Below, piece by piece: positions 15,340-23,195 of a DNA stretch of 64,000 bases (the first letter of the stretch is position 1; every line of letters starts with the position of its first letter). Source of the DNA: JAWLHU01 sp049324875 (lineage in GTDB: Bacteria; Bacillota; Sulfobacillia; Symbiobacteriales; Symbiobacteriaceae). Location: positions 34,716-98,715 of the forward strand of contig JBMONC010000039.1 in assembly GCA_049324875.1 (NCBI GenBank), written 5' to 3'. Under the pieces are notes generated by a model, which was not told the DNA's origin, did not search any database, and saw only the letters and a list, made by a program, of their open reading frames with translations. A program made the position numbers and the translations under genes.

Positions 15340-16218
15340 TCACTCCTGGGTGCACCGGAGAAGCCGGCTGACCGTGACCAGCTCGTAGCCCTTCTCCCTC
15401 AGCTGCGGGATGGCCTGATCCGAAGCGATGGCGGTGTCGGGGACGTTGAGGTGCATCAGCACGATGGAGCCGGCCTCTGCCTTCAGGATTCGGCTCACCA
15501 GCACCTCCACGCCGGGGAACTGCCAGTCCAGGGTGTCCACATCCCAGTAGATCGAGTAGCTGTAGCCCGCCTGCCGGGCCAGCTTCCGCTCGTGCTCGCT
15601 GAAGGCCCCGTAAGGCTCGCGGAAGAGGGGCCTCGGGTCCTGTCCCGTCCGCTCGCGGATGGCCGCCTCGCCCTCCTGGATCTGCCGGAGCACCTCCTGG
15701 TCGGGCAGCTTGGTCAGATCCGGGTGGCTGTAGGTGTGGTTGGCGATCTCGTGCCCCTCATCGGCCACCCGTTTCGCCAGTTCCGGGTACCGCTCGACCC
15801 ACCGCCCCGTCAGGAAAAAGGTGGAGGTGAGGCCGTGCTTCTTCAAGGTGTCGAGGATCGCCGCCGCCCCGTCGGCGCCGGAGCCGGCGTCGTAGGTCAG
15901 GGCGATCATCCGGCAGGAGCGGTCGCCGTGGACCACCAGCCGGCTTGGCTCCCCCTCGGCAACCGGGGGGAGGGGATCCTCTGTTGCCGGCTCGGGCTGC
16001 GGCGCTCCGGGAGCGGCCTCGGGTACGGCCTTGGGCGCGGGCGTCGGGGCTGTGGCCGCGGGCTGCTCCTCCGTCCCGCTGTACCGGGCCCCGGGGAAGA
16101 GGCAGCCGAAGAGGATCCCGGCGATCATCAGGAGGGTCGCCCCGGCCAGAACCGGCCGCGCCTGCCGGCGCCGATCCGGCTGCGGGTGGGTAGGCACCAT
16201 CTCAGATCCGGTGGTCAC
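15340..16218 (-). CDS. Membrane-anchored polysaccharide deacetylase (NodB/CE4)
   Basis: 292 residues from GTG 16218, with AGGGAGGG 8 bp upstream. One N-terminal membrane segment (VLAGATLLMIAGILFGCLFPGA) and a Pro/Ala-rich linker precede the NodB domain (about residues 95-285). CE4 motifs: MIALTYDAGSGA (catalytic and metal Asp), the metal pair in HEIANHTYSHPDL, REPYGAFSEHE, DVDTLDW, and the final LMHLN. It probably deacetylates peptidoglycan or another envelope glycan outside the cell. Several sporulation deacetylases have this form, but no sporulation link is visible. Confidence 0.92.
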   Translation of the reverse strand: MTTGSEMVPTHPQPDRRRQARPVLAGATLLMIAGILFGCLFPGARYSGTEEQPAATAPTPAPKAVPEAAPGAPQPEPATEDPLPPVAEGEPSRLVVHGDRSCRMIALTYDAGSGADGAAAILDTLKKHGLTSTFFLTGRWVERYPELAKRVADEGHEIANHTYSHPDLTKLPDQEVLRQIQEGEAAIRERTGQDPRPLFREPYGAFSEHERKLARQAGYSYSIYWDVDTLDWQFPGVEVLVSRILKAEAGSIVLMHLNVPDTAIASDQAIPQLREKGYELVTVSRLLRCTQE

Positions 16219-16242
16219 GGCGGCAGCCCTCCCTTACATGGC

Positions 16243-16482
16243 TCACGGCGCCCGCCAGTCCAACTTCCGGTGGACCATTGGCAGGCTTCCCAGACCGAAG
16301 AGCAGCATGATCAAGAGATGGTACGCCAACTCCGGCCCAAACCTTCCGGCCAGAGCGGCCCGGAAGGCGCCCGCCACGGAGGGGATCGGCGTCGCCGCCG
16401 AGAGCCACCGGACCGGCAGGGGGAGCGCCTCCATCACGGCCATCATCTCTTGGACGTTGGGAAGGCTGGACTGGTCGCTCAC
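16243..16482 (-). CDS. Small hypothetical protein
   Basis: 79 residues from GTG 16482, upstream of the deacetylase on the same strand. It contains one moderately hydrophobic stretch (YHLLIMLLFGLGSLPMV). The GTG overlaps a GGAGG sequence, so the true start may lie further in. No family recognised; it could be spurious. Confidence 0.35.
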   Translation of the reverse strand: MSDQSSLPNVQEMMAVMEALPLPVRWLSAATPIPSVAGAFRAALAGRFGPELAYHLLIMLLFGLGSLPMVHRKLDWRAP

Positions 16483-16805
16483 CTCCGCCCGGGGCCGCGG
16501 CTATCCGGCGGAACCGCTCCAGGGCGGCGGCGTGCATGGGGGCCGAAGGCGGATGCTATCGGACGGGTGCAGATGGAGCCCTCCGGTGATGGCCTGAAGC
16601 TCGGTGGAAGACCGGCGCCTGCTCCCTTGTGCTGGTCAAGCGAAGGGATAGGTTAGGGAGGCGAAGGGATGGGATCGTGCTGTAACAGGCGTTGGCCGGC
16701 CTGGCAGAAGGGCAGCAGCGGGCAGGGGGTGACCGGGTGATGGGCGCGAGAAGGACCAGGGCCCCTTTGCCCTGGTCCTGTTCCCCCTATGCCCGGTCTG
16801 GGTGG
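16483..16805. other. Gene-free stretch
   Basis: 323 bp with no convincing gene. A short direct repeat GCGAAGGGAT occurs twice near 16640-16672. A perfect hairpin, AGGACCAGGGC (16752-16762) with GCCCTGGTCCT (16769-16779), probably ends the LCP transcript coming from the right. Confidence 0.6.
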
Positions 16806-17666
16806 CTACCGCCACTGCTCCAGCAGGTGCTCCAGCTCTACCTCATCCGGCAGGTAGAAGGAGAGCTCCTCGATGTAGTCGCTCCGCCCGGGCAGCGTCT
16901 CCATCACCAGCGCCCCCGCCTGCTGCGCCTGGAAGGCCAGGCGGGCCAGCCGGAGTTGCTCGCCCGCCGGCAGGTCGGTCTCCACGTACTGGACAGCGGT
17001 GTAGAGCAGGCCCGGCAGCCGGGGCAGGTTGGCGGGCTGGAGCGCATGGCTGGCCGCTGCCTTCAGGAAGGCGTGCTGCCGGTCAATCCGGCCCAGGTCG
17101 TCGCCAATGGCATCGTGCCGGAAGCGGACGTACTGCTCGGCCTTCCGGCCGTCCAGCACCTGGTAGCCGGGCTGGAGATCGATCACCAGGCCGTCGTAGG
17201 GGTCCTCATAGCGCATCGGCTGCTCCACCTCGTAGGGCACCCCGCCGATCATGTCGACCAGGGTACGGAAGGCCTGCAGGTTGATCTTGACGTAGTGGTC
17301 GACCGGCAGCCCCAGCAGCTCCGATACGGTCTGCTTGGCCAGCTCGGGGCCGCCGTAGGTGTAGGCCGAGTTGAACTTCCCCTCGCCGTGCCCCTCGATC
17401 CGGACCAGGGTATCCCGGGGGATGGAGAGCGCCCGGACCTGACCGCCGCCGGTCCGGATGACGAAGGCGGTGTCGGAGCGGCCCGGGTCGTCCGGCCGCT
17501 CATCCACGCCCAGGACCAGCAGGTAGACCGGCCTGGCGCCGCCCGGGCTCTCCGCCGCTCCCTCCGGCGGCGCAGCGCGGCCGGGCAGCGGCAGCACCCA
17601 GAGGAGGAAGAAGCCGCCGACCGAGAGCAGAAGACCCAGGGCGATTCCGGTCAGGAAACGGTGCAT
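16806..17666 (-). CDS. LytR-CpsA-Psr (LCP) family protein
   Basis: 286 residues. An N-terminal membrane helix (FLTGIALGLLLSVGGFFLLWVL) is followed by the LCP domain: LLVLGVDERPDD, SDTAFVIRT, VRALSIPRDTLVRIEG, KFNSAYTYGG, INLQAFRTLVDMIGGV, YEDPYDGLVIDLQPG and the arginine-rich YVRFRHDAIGDDLGRIDRQ. LCP enzymes attach undecaprenyl-linked polymers to peptidoglycan outside the cell. ATG follows GAGGGA. It is shorter than the second LCP protein at 32.3 kb and lacks the LytR C-terminal domain. Confidence 0.93.
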   Translation of the reverse strand: MHRFLTGIALGLLLSVGGFFLLWVLPLPGRAAPPEGAAESPGGARPVYLLVLGVDERPDDPGRSDTAFVIRTGGGQVRALSIPRDTLVRIEGHGEGKFNSAYTYGGPELAKQTVSELLGLPVDHYVKINLQAFRTLVDMIGGVPYEVEQPMRYEDPYDGLVIDLQPGYQVLDGRKAEQYVRFRHDAIGDDLGRIDRQHAFLKAAASHALQPANLPRLPGLLYTAVQYVETDLPAGEQLRLARLAFQAQQAGALVMETLPGRSDYIEELSFYLPDEVELEHLLEQWR

Positions 17667-17762
17667 CGCGGTCCCTCCTCTCTGGCGGTTCTTCGATAGT
17701 TGCCACCAGTATAGTCCGGTACGGTGCGCCGCTCAACGCTCGGAATCTGGCTGGTAAGCAAG

Positions 17763-17794
17763 AAAAAGCCCCGGCTGGCAAGGGCCGCCGGGGC
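17763..17794 (-). terminator. Intrinsic terminator of the CBS-ACT gene
   Basis: On the minus strand GCCCCGGC, an 11-nt loop and GCCGGGGC (17768-17794) are followed by TTTTTCTT. Confidence 0.85.
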
Positions 17795-17806
17795 GGTTGG
17801 CAGGAT

Positions 17807-18427
17807 TCAGTTGACCTCGACGTGGATCACCTTGAAGCCGTGCTGCTCGAGCAGTTCGACCAGCGGCTTGGTGGAGTTGGTCTCCACCCGCACCACCACC
17901 TGGTACTGGTCCAGGACCGACAGGCGGAAGGTGGCCAGGTTCCGAATGGCGACGCCGGCATCGCGGATGATCTCCGCAATCCGGGCCAGCTGGCCGCGGC
18001 GGTCGGGGACCACCAGCGTCAGCCGGGTGGTGTTGGAGTTGACGCCGAGCATCTCGCCGAAGGCCTTGAAGATGTCGGATTCGTTGATGATCCCCTTCAG
18101 CACCCCGTTCTCCACGACGGGGAGGAACGGGATGTCCCGCTGGAGGAGGACCTTGGCGGCGGTCTCGATCAGGTCGTCGGGAGAGATGGTGACCGGGTTG
18201 GGCACCATCACCTCGGAGACCTTGCGCGGCAGGGCGACCTGGCGCCCCTCTTTCATGCAGGCCTCATAGATGTCGGTCAGCTGGATCACGCCCACGAGAT
18301 GCCGGGTCTGGTCCAGCACCGGCAGGCAGTCGTAGTGCTTGGTCTGGATGACGTCGTAGGCCCGCTGCAGCGTGTCGTCCGGTGAGACGCTGGTTACATC
18401 TTCAATCATGACATTTCGGACGATCAT
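17807..18427 (-). CDS. Double CBS domain plus ACT domain protein (AcuB-like)
   Basis: 206 residues from ATG 18427 (AAAGGGGG upstream). Two CBS motifs form a Bateman module at about residues 1-60 (VRNVMIEDVTSVSPDDTLQRAYDVI, LVGVIQLTDIY) and 70-130 (VSEVMVPNPVTISPDD, LKGIINESDIF). An ACT domain follows (TRLTLVVPDRRGQLARIAEII ... VVVRVETNS). This arrangement is that of AcuB-type regulatory proteins, thought to sense adenosine nucleotides and a small ligand. It stands alone, divergent from the RluA-type gene, so its partner is unknown. Confidence 0.88.
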   Translation of the reverse strand: MIVRNVMIEDVTSVSPDDTLQRAYDVIQTKHYDCLPVLDQTRHLVGVIQLTDIYEACMKEGRQVALPRKVSEVMVPNPVTISPDDLIETAAKVLLQRDIPFLPVVENGVLKGIINESDIFKAFGEMLGVNSNTTRLTLVVPDRRGQLARIAEIIRDAGVAIRNLATFRLSVLDQYQVVVRVETNSTKPLVELLEQHGFKVIHVEVN

Positions 18428-18643
18428 GTGACCCGCCCCCTTTGGTTGGTAGTCCTGCCCCGCAGTCGTGTGAGGTCGCGCATTCACTTATTGGACACGG
18501 GGCTTGTGTATCCTTTTTGGTTGAGTAAAAAATGGCGTAGAAAACGAAGCCGTGATTCAGTCCTGCAGAATATGCCGGGTTCCGGGACGTCATGCAGGGG
18601 GTTCGGCCGCGGGGCTGGAAAGGATTCGAGTGAGGTGAGACAG

Positions 18644-19627
18644 GTGCGCTATGAGGTACCCCCCGAGGCCCGGGGGCTGCGGTTGGGCCAGTACCTGTAC
18701 GACCGGCTGAAGCTCTCCCGCACGCTGGTCCGGCGGGCGAAGAGCGCCGGCGGGCTCCTGGTGGATGGGCAACCGGCCCGGACAGGCCTGGTGCTGGAGG
18801 GCGGTGAGTCGGTGGAGCTGCGGGTGGCTGAGGAGGGACGGGTGGTGCCCGAGCCGCTGCCCCTCACCGTCGTCTACGAGGACGAGCACCTGCTGGTGGT
18901 GGAGAAGCCGGCGGGGCAGGTAGTCCACCCCGTGAAGGACTACGTCAGCGGCACGCTGGCCAATGGGGTGGCCTACCACCTGCAGCAGCGGGGCGAGCCG
19001 CCGGTGGCCCGGCCGGTCCAGCGGCTTGACCGGGAGACCTCAGGGCTGCTCCTCTTCGCCAAGGACCCCGCCATCGCCGGCAGGCTGGCGGGGGAGCTGG
19101 AGCGGCAGAAGCTGGAGCGGCGGTACATCGCCTTCGTCCACGGCGAGGTGGCCGGGGAGTCGGGACGGGTGGAGCTGCCGATCCGGCGGGTCTGGGGCCA
19201 CCCGGTGGCCCGGGAGCCGGCGGTGGGCCCCCGCACCCCGGAGCAGGAGCGGCTGCTGGCCGAGGCGAGGGCGGCGGGCCGGACCCTCCGGGAGGACTGG
19301 ACGGCTGAGGGGCAGCCGGCGGTCACCCACTGGCGGGTCCTGCGGCGCTGGCCGGGGGTGACGATGCTGGAGCTGCGGCTGGAGACGGGCCGGACCCACC
19401 AGATCCGGGTCCACATGGCCAGCCTGGGCCACCCCCTCCTGGGGGATGAGCTGTACGGCCCGCCGGACCGGGCGGGGGACCGGGGGCTGGGCCGGCAGGC
19501 GCTGCACGCCGCCTCCCTGCTCCTCACCCACCCGGTCAGCGGCCGGCTGCTCCGGCTGGAGTCCCCCCTGCCGCCCGATCTGGTCTCGCTGATCCAGCGG
19601 CTGGAGGAGGAGTGGGGGGAGGGTTGA
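18644..19627 (+). CDS. RluA family RNA pseudouridine synthase
   Basis: 327 residues from GTG 18644, with GAGGTGA about 5 bp upstream; GTG 18635 is an alternative. The S4-like N-terminus (LRLGQYLYDRLKLSRTLVRRAKSAGGLLVDGQ) binds RNA. The catalytic domain holds YEDEHLLVVEKPAGQVVHP, the signature RLDRETSGLLLFAKD with the catalytic Asp, and LETGRTHQIRVHMASLGHPLLGDELYG. Such enzymes convert uridine to pseudouridine in rRNA or tRNA. The target site cannot be told. The segment at about residues 185-225 (WGHPVAREPAVGPRTPEQERLLAEARAAGRTL) is a longer insert than usual. Confidence 0.93.
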   Translation: MRYEVPPEARGLRLGQYLYDRLKLSRTLVRRAKSAGGLLVDGQPARTGLVLEGGESVELRVAEEGRVVPEPLPLTVVYEDEHLLVVEKPAGQVVHPVKDYVSGTLANGVAYHLQQRGEPPVARPVQRLDRETSGLLLFAKDPAIAGRLAGELERQKLERRYIAFVHGEVAGESGRVELPIRRVWGHPVAREPAVGPRTPEQERLLAEARAAGRTLREDWTAEGQPAVTHWRVLRRWPGVTMLELRLETGRTHQIRVHMASLGHPLLGDELYGPPDRAGDRGLGRQALHAASLLLTHPVSGRLLRLESPLPPDLVSLIQRLEEEWGEG

Positions 19628-19633
19628 CCGGGA

Positions 19634-20509
19634 TCACCGCCGCGAGAGGCGGTTCTCCAGCTCCGCCAGGAAGCGCTCGGGCTGATCCGGGCTGATCCCG
19701 ACGGTCCCCCTGGGGGTGGTGATCAGGAGAAGGGGCTTGTCGTGGGTGCTGTAGAGCCGCAGCCGCGGCCCCGCCGCCTTCCAGTAGAACCCGCCCCAGT
19801 AGAGGCCCGGCATGTAGGCGCCCATGATCTTCCACGGGGAGCCGCGGGGGCTCTCGATCCGGGCCTGCAGGATCTCGCTGTAGGGGAGGCGGATCCGGTT
19901 CCAGCCCGCGGTGATCAGGAGCGCCTCCTCCGTCAGGAAGTAGGTGAGGCTCCTGCCCATCCACCGCAGATAGAAGAGGAGGAAGACCACCCCGAGGCTG
20001 ACCAGCGAGGGGAGGACGACGGCGACCAGGATCCCGGCGGGGGTGTGGGCTCGCACCGGGCGCCAGCGGCCGGTCCGGCCTTCGGCCAGCGCCCGCTGGA
20101 AGGAGTCGGGCTCCGACGGGCTGATCCCGTAGGTCCGGCCAGCGGTCTCGATCACCGTCAGCGGCCGGGTGGTGGTGCTGTACAGGAAGATCGTCCCGGT
20201 CTCCCGGAAGGACCAGCGGCCGTGCTGCAGACCCGGCAGCCCGGTGCCGTACTGGCGGATCCCGCCGGTAGGGGTGATCACCCTCACCTGCCGGATCGCA
20301 GACCGCTTGATCTCCACCTCCTCCCAGGCGTAGGTGATCACCAGCGCCTCGGGGGTCAGCTCGTACTGCAGGTTGGAGAGCGCCCAGAGCGACCGGGCGG
20401 GCAGGAAGAGAGCCAGGAGCAGGAGCAGGGCGACACCGCCGGCCAGCAGCCAGAGCCACCCCTTCGGGCGGTGCGGACGGGCGGGGAAGGTGAGCGTCTG
20501 CTGTGACAT
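19634..20509 (-). CDS. Membrane protein with two bacterial PH-like domains
   Basis: 291 residues from ATG 20509, with AAGGAGG about 7 bp upstream. The layout is duplicated: membrane segment (WLWLLAGGVALLLLLALFLPA), PH-like domain (LQYELTPEALVITYAWEEVEIKRSAIRQVRVI ... GISPSEPDSFQRAL), membrane segments (GILVAVVLPSLVSLGVVFLLFYL), then a second PH-like domain (LTYFLTEEALLITAGWNRIRLPYSEILQARI ... VGISPDQPERFLAEL). The matched GISPsePdsF / GISPdqPerF endings show the repeat. Function unknown; bacterial PH proteins are often tied to the envelope or stress. Confidence 0.75.
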   Translation of the reverse strand: MSQQTLTFPARPHRPKGWLWLLAGGVALLLLLALFLPARSLWALSNLQYELTPEALVITYAWEEVEIKRSAIRQVRVITPTGGIRQYGTGLPGLQHGRWSFRETGTIFLYSTTTRPLTVIETAGRTYGISPSEPDSFQRALAEGRTGRWRPVRAHTPAGILVAVVLPSLVSLGVVFLLFYLRWMGRSLTYFLTEEALLITAGWNRIRLPYSEILQARIESPRGSPWKIMGAYMPGLYWGGFYWKAAGPRLRLYSTHDKPLLLITTPRGTVGISPDQPERFLAELENRLSRR

Positions 20510-20581
20510 GAGGCCGCCTCCTTTTGCCAGAGGGATACTGGTGAGGAGGTTCGATTGAGTCCCGGGACTCTCCTCTTCCGA

Positions 20582-20811
20582 TAACACGGATTACACGGAA
20601 TTTAACGGATTACACGGAGTAAATACAAGGAAGAAACTAAATGCATAAATCGAAGTGATGCAGATGAGAACAGCACTCATTATTGCAATGGTGCGGTGCT
20701 TCGCACCAGCACCACGGATGAAAAGGGTCAACCCCATCCGTGTCCATTTGTATGTCTTCATCCGTGTAATCCGTGTAATCCGTGGCCGTCATTTTCACGT
20801 GTAATCCGTGG
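20582..20811. repeat. Palindromic intergenic repeat, copy 2
   Basis: The left arm has ACACGGATTACACGGA. The right arm is CCGTGTAATCCGTGG followed by CCGTCATTTTCACG and another ATCCGTGG, an extended end also seen in copies 3-6. The central hairpin is at 20690-20713. It lies between two minus-strand genes. Confidence 0.85.
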
Positions 20812-20822
20812 CAAAGATACCA

Positions 20823-20846
20823 AGGCCGCCCGGAGCCGGGCGGCCT
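20823..20846 (-). terminator. Terminator of the glycosyltransferase gene
   Basis: AGGCCGCCCGG (20823-20833) and CCGGGCGGCCT (20836-20846) form a perfect hairpin just past the stop. Confidence 0.65.
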
Positions 20847-20850
20847 CTCG

Positions 20851-22803
20851 CTATTCCTTGGTGCGGGGGGTCTTGACCCAGCCCCGGGGCGCCCGGCCGA
20901 TCGCCTTGAGCACCAGGGCGCTGGAGTAGGGGACGGGGAGGAAGAAGGCGGAGACCGGCAGCAGGAAGAGCTGGGCGAAGCCGAAGGCCCGGGTCGCCCC
21001 CGGGGCGGAGTCCATGTGCTTGTAGTAGTGGAAGAAGCAGAAGAAGGTGAAGAGCAGCGAGAACTGGGCGAGGGCCAGGAGGAGGTAGGGGACATAGGGG
21101 GGCAGCGCCGAGGGATCCAGCAGGTTGTTGAGCCGGAGGATCGCCACGGGGATGGGCAGGAGGGCGGCCACCTGGAAGATGGTCCAGGAGAAGTGGCCCT
21201 TCCACCAGTAGATCCGGAGCAGGTAGCGCTTCTTCTCCTCGGGCAGGCTGTTGTCGGCCTTCAGCTTGTCGTAGACCTGCAGGTAGCCGGCGCCCCAGCG
21301 GAGCCGCTGCCGGAAGAAGGCCCGGTAGGTGGCCGGCGTCTGCTCCGAGGAGGAGTAGGGCAGGAACTCGGGCCAGGCGTCGCCCCTCAGCCAGGCCCGG
21401 ACGCCCAGCTCCATGTCCTCGGTCAGCACCGTGTCATCGAAGCCGCCGATCTTCCGCATCAGATCGCGGGTGGCATAGAAGTTGGTGCCGCCGATCAGCG
21501 GGATCTGCCGGAGCAGCCAGGGGATCTGCCACTCGTGGGAGACCGCCTGGTAGATCGCCGCGATCTTGGAGAGGGGTCCGGTCCGCCAGAAGTTGCGGAC
21601 CTGGAGGACGGGGCCCTGGGCGAGCTGGAACCGCTCGCCATCGGTCAGGCGGCGCCAGGCGACGTAGAGCAGGACCTCCGGCTCGGGCCGGGACTCGGCG
21701 TCGTAGAAGCCCCACAGCTCGTTGCGCGGATCGGCGAAGCGGAAAGCCCAGTTGAGCGCCCGGCCCTTGGTGGAGGGGACCCACTGGCCGGTGCAGCGGC
21801 CGTCGACCCGTCCGTCGAAGTCGTAGGGGACCTCCACGTGCTTCAGGCCGGGCAGCCCCCGGTGGGCGGCGAACTCCAGCCGCTTCCGCTCCACGATCTC
21901 CTGGGTGGTGGGCAGGGCGATGGCGCAGGCCTGCTGCAGCCACCCGGCGATCTGCTCGGCGGAGGCGTGGCGGAGCCGGCGGGCCATCCGGTGGCCGACG
22001 GTCTCGGAGAGGGAGGCCAGCACCTTCTGGGTGAGCGGCTGGCGGGCCTGGGCCACCTGGCTGATCAGCCGGGTGGTCAGCGCCTCGCCGGACTGCTTCC
22101 GCAGCTGCAGCGCCAGCATCAGGGTGGGGATGGCGAAGGAGAGGAAGGTCGGGTAGAGGCGGCTGACCTCGGCGGCGGTCAGCTGCGGCCGCACCCGGCG
22201 GATGATCGCCAGCAGCTGCTCCCGGTCGGCCTTGCCCTCCGAGCGGAGCAGGGCGAGGGCGATCTCGTGGAGGATGGTGAGCCGGTGGGCCTCCGAGAGG
22301 GAGCGGAACTCCTGGACCGAGAGGAGGTTCCCCGCCTTCCGCTCGGCCAGGCCGGCCTCCTCCAGGGCGAGGTGGGAGAGCAGGGCGGTCAGGACCGCCT
22401 CCTCGCTCTCGCCGCCCCGGAAGGGCGCCCCGTCTGCCAGGAAGGGGGTCAGGTTGGCGGTGATCCGGGCCCGCTCCTCCCGGGCGGCCATCGCCTCCTT
22501 CTCGTCGGTCACCACCAGGATCTCGTAGTGCTCCGGCGAGTAGCGGAGGCGGGCCAGGTGATCGATCGTCTTCTCGATCACATCCGCCTCGTTGCGAGCC
22601 GGGATGAAGATGGAGAACCGGGGCAGGTCACGGGATTGCTGAGCGGCCATCTCGGCGATCAGCGACTCGGAGAGGCCGGCGGGGCGCTTGCGGTAATAGG
22701 TTCGGTCTGCATAGAACTTCCAGTAGAAGATGCGGGTAAAGATCAGGAACAGGGTCGCATAGATGGCGATGAGCGCGACATAGAGCCATTGGGCGGTGCT
22801 CAC
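20851..22803 (-). CDS. Family 2 glycosyltransferase with a large helical insertion
   Basis: 650 residues from GTG 22803. One N-terminal membrane helix precedes the GT-A fold: FSIFIPARNEADVIEKTIDHL and EILVVTDEKE at about residues 65-103. The fold is then interrupted by ~210 mostly helical residues (about 104-315). It resumes with KHVEVPYDFDG, STKGRALNWAF, the DxD-like metal site FYDAESRPEPEVL (~368), LTEDMELG (~461) and RQRLRWGAGYLQ (~497). About four membrane segments close the protein. Processive synthases that make and export polysaccharide have this core and these membrane helices. The nucleotide-sugar and product are unknown. Confidence 0.88.
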   Translation of the reverse strand: MSTAQWLYVALIAIYATLFLIFTRIFYWKFYADRTYYRKRPAGLSESLIAEMAAQQSRDLPRFSIFIPARNEADVIEKTIDHLARLRYSPEHYEILVVTDEKEAMAAREERARITANLTPFLADGAPFRGGESEEAVLTALLSHLALEEAGLAERKAGNLLSVQEFRSLSEAHRLTILHEIALALLRSEGKADREQLLAIIRRVRPQLTAAEVSRLYPTFLSFAIPTLMLALQLRKQSGEALTTRLISQVAQARQPLTQKVLASLSETVGHRMARRLRHASAEQIAGWLQQACAIALPTTQEIVERKRLEFAAHRGLPGLKHVEVPYDFDGRVDGRCTGQWVPSTKGRALNWAFRFADPRNELWGFYDAESRPEPEVLLYVAWRRLTDGERFQLAQGPVLQVRNFWRTGPLSKIAAIYQAVSHEWQIPWLLRQIPLIGGTNFYATRDLMRKIGGFDDTVLTEDMELGVRAWLRGDAWPEFLPYSSSEQTPATYRAFFRQRLRWGAGYLQVYDKLKADNSLPEEKKRYLLRIYWWKGHFSWTIFQVAALLPIPVAILRLNNLLDPSALPPYVPYLLLALAQFSLLFTFFCFFHYYKHMDSAPGATRAFGFAQLFLLPVSAFFLPVPYSSALVLKAIGRAPRGWVKTPRTKE

Positions 22804-23051
22804 GGTTCAGTCGATCCTCCTCGGGATATCCGGACCTGGCATCATCGGAGCTGCGGCGCCCCTTCATTATGAGGGGGCGTCCTCTTATATACATCTGCCA
22901 TTGGAACCATGAATTTTCATAACAAATTCTGCCGGAATGTGGCAGATATTTGAATCCTACAGGAGTATAGCGCCTCCTCCGGTTGCCGTCAATTGGTCGT
23001 GACAAAAGGTTTAACTTGTCGATTTTGGGCCTCTACCGACCTTTCTATATA

Positions 23052-23065
23052 CGAACATATGTTCG
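23052..23065. promoter_or_regulatory. LexA (SOS) box 1, perfect palindrome
   Basis: CGAACATATGTTCG fits the Bacillus consensus CGAAC-N4-GTTCG exactly. It ends 20 bp before the -35 box of the imuB promoter. Confidence 0.93.
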
Positions 23066-23085
23066 AAAATGGAAGCATTCTTCTC

Positions 23086-23114
23086 TTGACACCCAGGGAA
23101 GACGGGCATAAAAT
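23086..23114 (+). promoter_or_regulatory. imuB promoter
   Basis: TTGACA (23086-23091), 17-bp spacer, TAAAAT (23109-23114). Confidence 0.8.
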
Positions 23115-23124
23115 GGGCTTACCT

Positions 23125-23138
23125 CGAACGTATGTTTG
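23125..23138. promoter_or_regulatory. LexA (SOS) box 2
   Basis: CGAACGTATGTTTG differs from the consensus palindrome at one base. It lies across or just after the expected transcription start. Confidence 0.85.
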
Positions 23139-23139
23139 G

Positions 23140-23153
23140 AGAACTTGCGTTCG
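23140..23153. promoter_or_regulatory. LexA (SOS) box 3
   Basis: AGAACTTGCGTTCG matches CGAAC-N4-GTTCG at all but the first base. It is centred 15 bp after box 2. Confidence 0.75.
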
Positions 23154-23195
23154 ATACTACCTGAGCCAACCGAGTTTACACCGGAGGGGATGCAG

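Larger units (their letters stand above)
22804..23195. promoter_or_regulatory. Divergent regulatory region between the glycosyltransferase and imuB
   Basis: 392 bp, locally AT-rich. The glycosyltransferase side has inverted ATCTGCC (22893-22899), TCTGCC (22928-22933) and GGCAGAT (22941-22947) sites. The imuB side has a consensus promoter and three LexA boxes, listed separately. Confidence 0.7.

Noticed and set aside
16202..16537. 111-codon minus-strand frame near the deacetylase start
   Set aside because: It overlaps the deacetylase start and the 79-residue candidate, and reads as a His/Arg/Gly-rich shadow.
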